From H2-BAC3 sp045863035 (GTDB lineage Bacteria; Bacteroidota; Ignavibacteria; Ignavibacteriales; Ignavibacteriaceae), in contig BTUV01000118.1 in assembly GCA_045863035.1 (NCBI GenBank), forward strand, positions 1 to 7,575: 7,575 bases of DNA, written 5' to 3'. Numbering within the stretch: the stretch's first letter is position 1; the number at the start of each line of letters is the position of its first letter. The notes below the pieces were generated by a model. That model did not search any database. It worked only from the letters and a program-made list of their open reading frames with translations, and was not told the origin of the DNA. The position numbers and the translations under genes were made by a program. This document shows positions 1 through 6,504 of this stretch, in pieces.

Positions 1-222
1 CCCGAAGGGATGACATTATTATAGAAAACGGTAATAAACAACCACCAAAACCCCGAAGGGGTGAAATTATTATAGAAAACGGTAATATACAACCACCAAA
101 ACCCCGAAGGGGTGAAATTATTATAAAAAACGGTAATAAACAACCACCAAAACCCCGAAGGGGTGACATTATTATAGAAAACGGTAATATACAACCACCA
201 AAACCCCGAAGGGGTGAAATTA
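1..222. repeat. 51-bp tandem repeat array, four full units plus a partial fifth
   Basis: CCCGAAGGG recurs at 1, 52, 103, 154 and 205, an exact 51-bp period with no spacers and no indels. Units differ at only a few bases: A or C in the GTGA(A/C)AT segment, A or T in the TAATA(A/T)AC segment, and single changes in units 1 and 3. The TAATA(A/T)AC variant alternates A, T, A, T along units 1 to 4, as expected if a two-unit block was duplicated. Each junction holds the dyad ACCCCGAAGGGGT, which on the minus strand reads ACCCCTTCGGGGT, a compact hairpin with a UUC or UUCG-type loop. The array touches the window edge and probably extends upstream. It is most likely an intergenic structural repeat; one frame on each strand is free of stops but has no start codon. 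Confidence 0.95.
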
Positions 223-226
223 TAAT
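221..226 (+). promoter_or_regulatory. Possible -10 element for the isomerase gene
   Basis: TATAAT lies where the last repeat unit degenerates, 38 bases before the ATG at 265. It also sits inside TATAATTTG, one base longer than the TAnnTTTG form used in Bacteroidota. No convincing -35 or -33 element is visible upstream, since that position falls in the repeat. This is a weak inference. Confidence 0.25.
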
Positions 227-264
227 TTGTTCTGAAATGAAATTAATTAAACCGAGCTTAATGA

Positions 265-2094
265 ATGTCCCTTATTAAAATATATATCTTTCTCTTCTTT
301 GCCGCGTTTGGCGCCGACGCACTTCTGGCTCAAAATACTGCCCCCGCCGCAACGGTCGGCGGGAGTGCCATTACCCGGGAATATTTTGAAAACCGTTTCA
401 AACTTTCCCCTCAATTAGCACGCCTTCCCGGTGTTACCGCCGAAAAGGAGCGCTATAATTTTCTTTATACTCTGATCGCCGAAAAACTCTGGTCACGCCA
501 CGCAGCCGAAAATGGACTTGATACCGCCGCCCACGTGCGGCGCAACTTCCTCCCGCTCGAACGGATGTATATACGCGATGCACTCTGGCAGCAGGAGATC
601 GCCTCCCGCGTTGCTGTATCCCCGGTTGAAATTCTGCAAACTTTTGCCAAAATCCGCTATTCGCTGGTTACCAAATTCCTTTTCACGCCTGATTCAGTCG
701 AAGCTCTTTCATTTTATTACCGCCTTAGCACCGGTGAGGTAATTGACTCTCTGCTCCGTAACCGCCCTGAAGCTGACTTCCAAACACAGGGCTTTGAAAT
801 CAGCTATACAAAAAGCAACAATGCCGAACTTGAAGAAAAACTATATACGCTTACAAATCCCGGTGATGTGCTTAAACCATATCGTGATGCCGAGGGATGG
901 TTTGTGTTTCAATTAATCGCACTCAAAGACAATATCTCAGCCGATAACACCGCTGAAAATATGCAGAAAACCGCCAAAGACCTCATCACCTCAATTAAGA
1001 CAGACTCTGTTTATCAGTCTTTTTATAAAAAGTTTTTCTCCGGTATCTCTGTTGAATCAAACGGAGACCTCTTCTGGTCGCTTCATGCAAAAATCATATA
1101 TATTATGACGCGCGATTCTTCCAAACGCAAAGACAATCGCTACTCGGCCGGTATGGAATATCTGGATGAGCTTGAAAAATCATTCGGCACTGATTCACTC
1201 CGCCTTCCGTTCCTTACACTTGGTAAAAGAACCGTTCCTTTTTCTGATTTTCTCATCTGGTTTTTGTTTGAAAGATTTTCTGTTTCAACGCTTGATCCCC
1301 GTACCATCGGCGCTTTTATGCAGGACAGGGTTAAGTTTATCATAGAACAGGATTTGCTTTATCATGAAGGCCTCCGGCGCGGACTCGACAAAGACCCCAA
1401 AGTACGCGAAGAAATATCCATGTGGAAAGACTACTATCTTGCAATGAAAGCAAAGGAGCTTTACACAGATTCTATCACCACAAGTGAAGCTGATGTTGAG
1501 GTGCATTACCGTGATATATCATCAAATCCTCAGACAGCCGTAAAGGTTGCCCTTGCGCAGATAATTACTGACTCACTCGATGTGGTTCAGTCAGTCCTTG
1601 ATGCCCTGAAAAGCGGGGCTGATTTTGTTTCGGTTGCAAATAGTCTCAGGAATACTTCTTCGGCAGAAATTTTAATTAACGAGCCCGCGAACGCAGAGTC
1701 ACTCGGTGACGTGGGTTACATTGCAAAAGTGCTTAATGCGGGAGATGTGTATGGTCCGCTGCGCATTAATGACCGGTATATATTGTTTAAAGTGCTCGAA
1801 AAAACCGCTGACACTATTCCGCCGTCAGGATTCACCGATGTAAGGGAGAAACTCACGCCTGTCGTCTTAAAAAATAAGCGGGAGTCCGAACTTGATAAAA
1901 AAACCGCATCACTCGCCGCAAAGTATGGCGTTGAGATTAACGAAAAGTATATGAACTCAGCCGAAGTTGAGAATCTTAAAATGTTTCTCTTCCGATTTAT
2001 GGGCTTTGGCGGGCGCATTGTTGCCTTCCCGGTCACTCCTCCTTACTCCCGATGGACGGATCAATGGAAACAAAAACCCCAATCACTCCCTTAA
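265..2094 (+). CDS. SurA-like parvulin-type peptidyl-prolyl isomerase, exported
   Basis: Predicted exported folding factor of 609 aa that would catalyse proline cis-trans isomerisation or act as a chaperone for envelope proteins. Residues 1-23 form a Sec signal peptide with a lysine near the start, a hydrophobic core and an Ala-Leu-Leu-Ala-Gln end, so cleavage near A22 is likely and lipidation is not (no Cys). A helical SurA-N-like part follows. A first parvulin-like region at about 128-220 lacks the usual GGDLG-type motif and looks degenerate. A central helical segment covers about 330-420. A better parvulin domain covers about 423-515, with LGDVGY (480-485) in the place of the GGDLG signature and a closing RYILFKVLE strand (504-512). 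The tail after 560 is rich in aromatic residues and proline and matches no domain I recognise. The ATG at 265 lacks a clear ribosome binding site. The regulator gene starts 16 bases downstream, so co-transcription is possible. The family call is strong; the isomerase activity is uncertain. Confidence 0.88.
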   Translation: MSLIKIYIFLFFAAFGADALLAQNTAPAATVGGSAITREYFENRFKLSPQLARLPGVTAEKERYNFLYTLIAEKLWSRHAAENGLDTAAHVRRNFLPLERMYIRDALWQQEIASRVAVSPVEILQTFAKIRYSLVTKFLFTPDSVEALSFYYRLSTGEVIDSLLRNRPEADFQTQGFEISYTKSNNAELEEKLYTLTNPGDVLKPYRDAEGWFVFQLIALKDNISADNTAENMQKTAKDLITSIKTDSVYQSFYKKFFSGISVESNGDLFWSLHAKIIYIMTRDSSKRKDNRYSAGMEYLDELEKSFGTDSLRLPFLTLGKRTVPFSDFLIWFLFERFSVSTLDPRTIGAFMQDRVKFIIEQDLLYHEGLRRGLDKDPKVREEISMWKDYYLAMKAKELYTDSITTSEADVEVHYRDISSNPQTAVKVALAQIITDSLDVVQSVLDALKSGADFVSVANSLRNTSSAEILINEPANAESLGDVGYIAKVLNAGDVYGPLRINDRYILFKVLEKTADTIPPSGFTDVREKLTPVVLKNKRESELDKKTASLAAKYGVEINEKYMNSAEVENLKMFLFRFMGFGGRIVAFPVTPPYSRWTDQWKQKPQSLP

Positions 2095-2110
2095 TGATGA
2101 AGTGAACTTT

Positions 2111-2716
2111 ATGGCATCATCCGGCAGTAAAAAGGAAACACCGACAACTCATCTTTTTATAAAAAATATGGTCTGTCCCCGTTGCATTAAAGTTATCCGG
2201 GATGAATTTGCCCGGCTTGGGCTTGATATCAGAAGCATTACGCTTGGTGAAGTTGTGGTAAGCGGAATTATTTCTTCCGGTGAAATGAAATCTGTTCAGA
2301 AAGTCCTGGAAGAGAACGGATTTGAACTGCTTGAAGACAAACGCGCGCGGCTCATTGAGCGGATTAAAATTGAAATTATCAGCATGGTTAACGAAGACCA
2401 CACCGATGGCCGTGAATCACTCACCGCCCGACTGAAAAAAACCGTGAGTCAGGATTACGTATATATCAGCTCCCTGTTTTCCGCGGTTGAAAATATCACT
2501 ATTGAGCAGTTTTATATACAGCAGAAAATTGAGAAGGTAAAAGAGCTTCTCAAGTATAATGAACTTTCCCTTAGTGAAATTGCCTGGCGGCTTGGTTACA
2601 GCAGCGTGCAGCATCTTTCTTCACAATTCCGCAAAATAACCGGTCTCACCCCCACAGAGTTTAAGTCTGCCGGAAAGCGATCTTCCGGAGAAAACAGTCA
2701 TCAAAATCACCCCTGA
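2111..2716 (+). CDS. HMA domain-AraC family transcriptional regulator, likely copper-responsive
   Basis: 201 aa. Residues 14-75 form a heavy-metal-associated fold with the metal site NMVCPRC (Cys22 and Cys25). Residues about 100-188 form a two-helix-turn-helix AraC DNA-binding domain: a first HTH at about 104-128, a linker helix at 134-148, and a second HTH at 153-176 (SEIAWRLGYSSVQHLSSQF) ending in the family signature TGLTPTEF (177-184). Proteins of this layout are found beside copper pumps in Bacteroidota; sensing by the HMA domain is inferred. I chose ATG 2111: the open frame runs back to 1967, but that part lies inside the isomerase gene and has no regulator-like sequence. GTG 2102 is an alternative start. 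No strong ribosome binding site is seen, so translation may be coupled to the isomerase stop at 2094. The gene lies directly before copZA and is the obvious candidate to control it. A short inverted repeat (2670-2675 with 2683-2688) sits in its 3' end. Confidence 0.92.
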   Translation: MASSGSKKETPTTHLFIKNMVCPRCIKVIRDEFARLGLDIRSITLGEVVVSGIISSGEMKSVQKVLEENGFELLEDKRARLIERIKIEIISMVNEDHTDGRESLTARLKKTVSQDYVYISSLFSAVENITIEQFYIQQKIEKVKELLKYNELSLSEIAWRLGYSSVQHLSSQFRKITGLTPTEFKSAGKRSSGENSHQNHP

Positions 2717-2718
2717 AT

Positions 2719-2749
2719 AAAATGTAACACTTTCCTAAAAAAATGTAAC
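2719..2749 (+). promoter_or_regulatory. Paired direct-repeat operator upstream of copZA
   Basis: The 10-mer AAAATGTAAC occurs at 2719-2728 and again at 2740-2749, a 21-bp centre-to-centre spacing, which is two helical turns, so both copies face the same side of the DNA. This is the usual geometry for tandem AraC-type binding. The second copy abuts the expected -33 region of the promoter at 2771, the position of an activator that contacts RNA polymerase. Binding by the HMA-AraC protein encoded just upstream is inferred from position only. Confidence 0.65.
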
Positions 2750-2770
2750 TTCCGCTACTCCTGTATTGCT

Positions 2771-2778
2771 TAATTTTG
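2771..2778 (+). promoter_or_regulatory. Bacteroidota-type -7 promoter element of copZA
   Basis: TAATTTTG is a full match to TAnnTTTG, the -7 element of the main sigma factor in Bacteroidota. No matching -33 TTG is evident at the right distance, which fits an activator-dependent promoter. Transcription would start near 2785, giving a short leader that carries the ribosome binding site AAAGGA at 2790-2795, eight bases before the copZ ATG. Confidence 0.6.
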
Positions 2779-2803
2779 TATCAAACAATAAAGGATTACA
2801 GTT

Positions 2804-3028
2804 ATGAAAACATTTGAATTCACAATAGACGGTATGTCATGCGGTCATTGCGTAATGGCGGTTAAAAAGGAGCTTGCTTCGCTTGATGGAGTTACAGTCG
2901 GTGAAGTTGTTATCGGACGGGCTAAAGTGACGGTTGATGAATCAAAAACCGGAGCAGAAAAACTCACCGGTGCAATTACAGAGGCCGGATATTCTGTAAC
3001 ATCTGTTAAAACCGAAGAAGTAAAATGA
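2804..3028 (+). CDS. copZ: Copper chaperone CopZ-like HMA protein
   Basis: 74 aa, a single ferredoxin-like HMA domain spanning nearly the whole protein, the usual length for CopZ/Atx1-type chaperones. The Cu(I) site is GMSCGHC at residues 10-16 (Cys13 and Cys16). There is no signal peptide, so it is cytoplasmic. It should bind Cu(I) and pass it to the HMA domain or the membrane entry site of CopA. AAAGGA at 2790-2795 is one of the few clear Shine-Dalgarno sequences in the window and fixes the start. The stop overlaps the copA start as ATGA, so the two are translationally coupled. It shares a GEVV segment (CopZ residues 33-36) with the HMA domain of the neighbouring regulator. The metal could in principle be another soft ion, but the Cu(I)-type pump next door supports copper. 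Confidence 0.93.
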   Translation: MKTFEFTIDGMSCGHCVMAVKKELASLDGVTVGEVVIGRAKVTVDESKTGAEKLTGAITEAGYSVTSVKTEEVK

Positions 3029-5250
3029 GCGCGGATGTAAAAACTCCCGCTACTCTATCATTCCCGGTTGAAGGAATGACCTGCGCGAGCTGTGTTGCCC
3101 GGGTAGAAAAAGTCATTAAAAAATTAGACGGCGTTGAAGAGGTCTCTGTTAACCTTGCCACAGAAAAAGTTACTCTTAAAGCAGACCCCTCCCTTGTTAC
3201 CCCTGAAAAAATTGCCGAAGTAGTTGAGGGAGCCGGATATAAACTTATTCTTCCTCAGCCGGAAAACCCGGCAGAAGAAACTACGGGCGCTCATCCGGAG
3301 CAAGACCGGTATCTGAGAAAAACGGCACGTGAGTTTTATATATCCGCGGCTATCTCACTCCCCGTCATGCTGCTGAGTATGGGAATGATGTTTGACGGAG
3401 TAAAGGAGTATATACCGCTCGGTTTTGAGCAGATGAATCTGATTTTTCTGCTCCTCTCAACTTACGTTATTCTGGTTCCCGGCAGCCGCTTTGTAACTGC
3501 GGCGTTAAAGGCAGCCAGACACGCCTCAGCCGATATGAATACGCTTGTTGCCGTTGGCACCTGGTCGGCTTATATATACAGTGCTGTCGGAGTAATTTTT
3601 CCTGAATGGCTTGGGCTGCATCACGCGGAGCATCTTTACTTTGACACAACAGTAGTTATCATCACTCTTATACTGATGGGTAAACTGCTTGAGGCCCGCG
3701 CTAAGAAGCGGACCGGTGATGCCATTAGAAAGCTGATGGGGCTGCAACCGGAAAGGGCCATTGTTATTGAAGATGCTGAGGAGCGCGAAGTACCTGTTAA
3801 ATCATTAGTGTTGGGCGATCTTATCCGCATTCGTCCCGGTGAGAGAATTCCTGTTGACGGAATAATTGAGTCAGGCGCAACCGCTATTGATGAATCAATG
3901 ATAACCGGCGAAAGTATTCCTGTTGATAAATTGCCCGGCGAGAGCGTATCAGGCGGAACGGTTAACCTGACCGGCAGTTTCATCTTCCGTGCTACTGCGG
4001 TAGGGAGTGATACCGTTATTTCGCGTATCATCCGTATGGTTGAGGATGCACAGGGCTCTAAAGCTCCCATTCAGGCACTGGCAGATAAAATTGCCGCTGT
4101 GTTTGTGCCCGTAGTGATTAGTATCGCTCTTATCACATTTGCGGTATGGTATTTTTTCCTGGGTGCTCCTTTCAGTGACGCGCTTATATATTTTATCTCT
4201 GTAATGATCATCGCCTGCCCGTGCGCAATGGGGCTGGCAACTCCAACCGCTATTATGGCGGGCACCGGACGTGGCGCGCAGCTTGGCATTCTTATTAAAA
4301 ACGCGGAAAGTCTTGAACGCGCTCACAAAGTTACCGCGGTTGTGTTTGATAAAACCGGCACAGTAACCGAGGGGAAACCATCCGTTACTGATATATATAC
4401 GACCGGCGGCTTTGGCGCGGAAGAAGTTCTTCAGCTTGCCGCCTCGGCTGAGAAGCTTTCCGAACATCCTCTGAGTCGCGCTGTTACCAATTACGCGGAA
4501 AGCAGGGGGATAAACATGCTGCCCGCCGCTGATTTCAGATCGGTAACCGGCCAGGGTGTTTATGCCACCGTTGCCGGCAATGATATATATGTTGGCAAAG
4601 CAACATCATCACCTGATGAAAATACCGCGCGGCTTCAGAACAAGCGGGCTTCTGAAGGAAAAACCGTCATTGCCGTATATATAAACGGAAACGCTGCCGG
4701 AATTATTGCCGCTGCCGATACCATGAAGCCACACATACCCGGTGTTATACAGTCACTTCATCAACGCGGAATTAAAACCATTATGATGACCGGTGACAAT
4801 CTTCAGACCGCGCAGTCCATTGCAAAGATGGCGGGTATTCAGCAAGTCTTCTCCGGAATGAAGCCGGAAGATAAGGCCTTGCAGATACAACAGCTTCAGC
4901 AGCAGGGGGAAATAGTTGCCATGACCGGTGACGGTATTAACGATGCGCCGGCTCTTGCGCAGGCAGACGTTAGCATAGCTATGGGAACCGGAACCGATAT
5001 CGCGATGGAAACCGCCGATATTACTCTCACCGGCGGAAACCTGAGCGGTGTATATAAAGCCATCGCGCTCTCAGACCGTACCATACGCACCATACGGCAG
5101 AATCTTTTCTGGGCGTATATATATAACACGGTCGGTATTCCCGTTGCGGCACTCGGACTGCTCAACCCCATGTTCGCTGCATTCGCCATGGCAATGAGTT
5201 CTGTAAGTGTAATCAGCAACTCCCTGCGCCTTAAAAATGTGAACGTATAA
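3025..5250 (+). CDS. copA: Cu(I)-exporting P1B-1-type ATPase CopA
   Basis: 741 aa inner-membrane pump that exports Cu(I) with ATP hydrolysis, the normal length for a CopA with one HMA domain. The N-terminal HMA domain (about 11-75) carries GMTCASC with Cys20 and Cys23. Eight membrane segments are visible at roughly 104-124, 138-158, 173-193, 204-223, 356-379, 385-412, 693-713 and 716-736. Core motifs are all intact: actuator TGES (294-297), ion-site CPC (398-400), phosphorylation DKTG with Asp442, nucleotide-binding HP (481-482), TGDN (589-592) and the hinge GDGIND (635-640). Tyr700-Asn701 in segment 7 and the Met722-x-x-Ser-Ser pattern in segment 8, together with CPC, are the set that marks Cu(I) selectivity (P1B-1). 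It overlaps copZ by 4 bp and shares its promoter. Nothing suggests damage. TATATA hexamers are especially frequent in this gene (nine sites). Confidence 0.97.
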   Translation: MSADVKTPATLSFPVEGMTCASCVARVEKVIKKLDGVEEVSVNLATEKVTLKADPSLVTPEKIAEVVEGAGYKLILPQPENPAEETTGAHPEQDRYLRKTAREFYISAAISLPVMLLSMGMMFDGVKEYIPLGFEQMNLIFLLLSTYVILVPGSRFVTAALKAARHASADMNTLVAVGTWSAYIYSAVGVIFPEWLGLHHAEHLYFDTTVVIITLILMGKLLEARAKKRTGDAIRKLMGLQPERAIVIEDAEEREVPVKSLVLGDLIRIRPGERIPVDGIIESGATAIDESMITGESIPVDKLPGESVSGGTVNLTGSFIFRATAVGSDTVISRIIRMVEDAQGSKAPIQALADKIAAVFVPVVISIALITFAVWYFFLGAPFSDALIYFISVMIIACPCAMGLATPTAIMAGTGRGAQLGILIKNAESLERAHKVTAVVFDKTGTVTEGKPSVTDIYTTGGFGAEEVLQLAASAEKLSEHPLSRAVTNYAESRGINMLPAADFRSVTGQGVYATVAGNDIYVGKATSSPDENTARLQNKRASEGKTVIAVYINGNAAGIIAAADTMKPHIPGVIQSLHQRGIKTIMMTGDNLQTAQSIAKMAGIQQVFSGMKPEDKALQIQQLQQQGEIVAMTGDGINDAPALAQADVSIAMGTGTDIAMETADITLTGGNLSGVYKAIALSDRTIRTIRQNLFWAYIYNTVGIPVAALGLLNPMFAAFAMAMSSVSVISNSLRLKNVNV

Positions 5251-5280
5251 CCCGGTCATTCAGATTCAGGGGAGACCGGG
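5251..5280 (+). terminator. GC-rich hairpin directly after copA, possible terminator
   Basis: CCCGGTC at 5251-5257 pairs perfectly with GACCGGG at 5274-5280 across a 16-base loop, and the first arm begins right after the copA stop codon. There is no T-run directly behind it; the next T-tract is at about 5341-5348. It could be a transcript end or an mRNA-stabilising 3' hairpin rather than a classical intrinsic terminator. Confidence 0.4.
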
Positions 5281-5573
5281 CGGCAGTGGCGGGGATCATC
5301 CCAGGCAGGGCGCAAACTATATCTGACTCTGCAATTCACTCTTTTTTTCTTCGTTCCTTTTCGCCGGGTTTTGCTCTCCCGGGGTTATAACTCCGTGTTA
5401 TAGTTGCTAAACATCGCTGCACATCTGCGTTGAAAACTCTTCTTTACGACTCCGCGCGAGCTTCTGAGCTTCCGCCCAACCTCAAATAATTCATAATTCC
5501 CGCTTCCTAATTCGTAATTGATATTGTATTTTGCGGGGGATTTTTCTTTCGCCAAACACAACAAACGAGATGA
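5281..5573. other. Gene-free spacer with small inverted repeats
   Basis: No open frame here looks like a gene on either strand. Visible structure: CCGGG 5364-5368 with CCCGG 5378-5382, and directly after it TATAAC 5386-5391 with GTTATA 5397-5402 around a five-base loop. Near-copies ATTCATAATT and ATTCGTAATT lie at about 5489-5518. TATTTTG at 5527-5533 is one base short of a TAnnTTTG element and is the best candidate promoter for the carbonic anhydrase gene, about 40 bases from its start. The middle part (about 5385-5470) has the look of an interspersed intergenic repeat, but only one copy is in this window. Confidence 0.5.
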
Positions 5574-6218
5574 ATGGATCTTAAAAAAGTTTTTCTGAAC
5601 AATAAGGAGTGGGTTGAATCAAAACTGGCTGCCGACCCTGACTTCTTCAAAAATATGGCTATGGGTCAGACTCCCGAATTCCTCTATATCGGCTGCTCTG
5701 ATAGTCGGGTAACTGCCGAAGAACTTATGGGAGCTCAGCCCGGTGAGGTATTTGTCCACCGGAATGTTGCAAACCTGGTCATCAGTACAGACAACAACCT
5801 GAATGCGGTGATGCAGTATGCAGTAAAAGAGCTCAAGGTCAAACACATTATCGTTTGCGGTCATTACGAGTGCGGAGGTGTGAAAGCTGCCATGAATCCC
5901 CGCGATCTTGGTCAGTTAAATAGCTGGCTTCAGAGTCTGCGTGATGTTTATCGTTTCCACCGTGAGGAGCTTGATTCCATCGAAGATGAAGTAATGCGCT
6001 ACGACCGGCTTGTTGAACTAAACGTCCAGGAGCAATGTATAAACATCATCAAGATTGACCATGTTCAGCGCGCCTGGTACAACTCCGGCTTCCCCCACAT
6101 CCATGGCTGGGTCTTTGACGTTCGCACCGGCCGCCTGAAAGATCTGGGGCTCGACATGAAGAAGGTGTTCCGGGATGTAAAGAATATATACGACCTGAGA
6201 CCCCTCAACAAACAATAA
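5574..6218 (+). CDS. Beta-class carbonic anhydrase
   Basis: 214 aa cytoplasmic zinc enzyme interconverting CO2 and bicarbonate, supplying bicarbonate to carboxylases and buffering pH. The zinc ligands are Cys41 in CSDSR (41-45), His97 and Cys100 in HYECGG (97-102). Asp43 and Arg45 form the usual catalytic dyad that frees the zinc for water. The stretch from HRNVAN through the HYECGG motif and the late HGWVFDVRTGRLKDL segment are typical of the Can/CynT-like plant-type branch, and the length is normal for it. The ATG at 5574 has no clear ribosome binding site; an overlapping ATG at 5570 is out of frame. The gene stands alone between two spacers, with no cyanase or bicarbonate transporter beside it, so a housekeeping role is most likely. 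Family call is very secure. Confidence 0.96.
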   Translation: MDLKKVFLNNKEWVESKLAADPDFFKNMAMGQTPEFLYIGCSDSRVTAEELMGAQPGEVFVHRNVANLVISTDNNLNAVMQYAVKELKVKHIIVCGHYECGGVKAAMNPRDLGQLNSWLQSLRDVYRFHREELDSIEDEVMRYDRLVELNVQEQCINIIKIDHVQRAWYNSGFPHIHGWVFDVRTGRLKDLGLDMKKVFRDVKNIYDLRPLNKQ

Positions 6219-6364
6219 GAAAATCAATTATCATAATAACTCACCCGGCTCAGAAAGTGTCAAATCCCGGCGGGGCGGGGTAATATTCTCCTGCCGATTT
6301 CTTCAAATTTCCCCCATGTTATTTACTCAATTCCCCTCCCCGCTGATCGGTTAATAAATTCACC

Positions 6365-6395
6365 TTGACTGAATGTATTTCTTCTTCTATTTTTG
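6365..6395 (+). promoter_or_regulatory. Bacteroidota-type promoter of the sugar transferase gene
   Basis: TTGAC at 6365-6369 and TATTTTTG at 6388-6395 (a full TAnnTTTG match) are separated by 20 bases between TTG and TA, the expected layout for -33 and -7 elements in Bacteroidota. Transcription would begin near 6402 and leave a leader of about 100 bases before the ATG at 6505. Confidence 0.55.
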
Positions 6396-6426
6396 CATAA
6401 ATAAAGTTGTAAATCTGTCAGGTAAT

Positions 6427-6460
6427 CCCGCCGGGGGATATCCCGGAGCCGGTTTACGGG
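6427..6460 (+). promoter_or_regulatory. Structured, GC-rich leader element
   Basis: Within an AT-rich leader, CCGGG 6431-6435 pairs with CCCGG 6442-6446, and CCCG 6427-6430 can pair with CGGG 6457-6460 to give a bulged stem. The core also contains the perfect 10-bp palindrome GGGATATCCC (6435-6444), which could instead be a protein-binding site. It resembles no riboswitch class that I recognise. Confidence 0.35.
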
Positions 6461-6504
6461 GGAACTCGTAAAAAATGTTTCCCATTAAGTTTCTCTTGTA
6501 ACTG

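Noticed and set aside
1..222. CRISPR array
   Set aside because: The units are directly joined with a constant 51-bp period and nearly identical throughout; there are no unique spacers and no cas genes in the window.
3..278. Repeat-peptide gene reading through the array (17-residue units)
   Set aside because: No start codon within the window until 234, the differences between units alter amino acids, and the frame ends inside the isomerase start. The minus-strand open frame likewise has no ATG.
1967..2110. N-terminal extension of the AraC-type regulator
   Set aside because: It lies wholly or almost wholly inside the isomerase gene, encodes no recognisable domain, and the HMA domain begins only after ATG 2111.
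2670..2688. Attenuator or terminator at the end of the regulator gene
   Set aside because: A six-base stem within the coding end, without a T-run; the copZA promoter lies downstream, so it need not have a role.
3949..4467. Long minus-strand open frame opposite copA (172 codons), with a 144-codon neighbour at 3636-4070
   Set aside because: Both are antisense shadows of a fully conserved copA coding stretch; their translations resemble no protein family.
6402..6504. Known riboswitch in the sugar transferase leader
   Set aside because: No conserved core of a class I know, such as the cyclic di-GMP type, could be matched.
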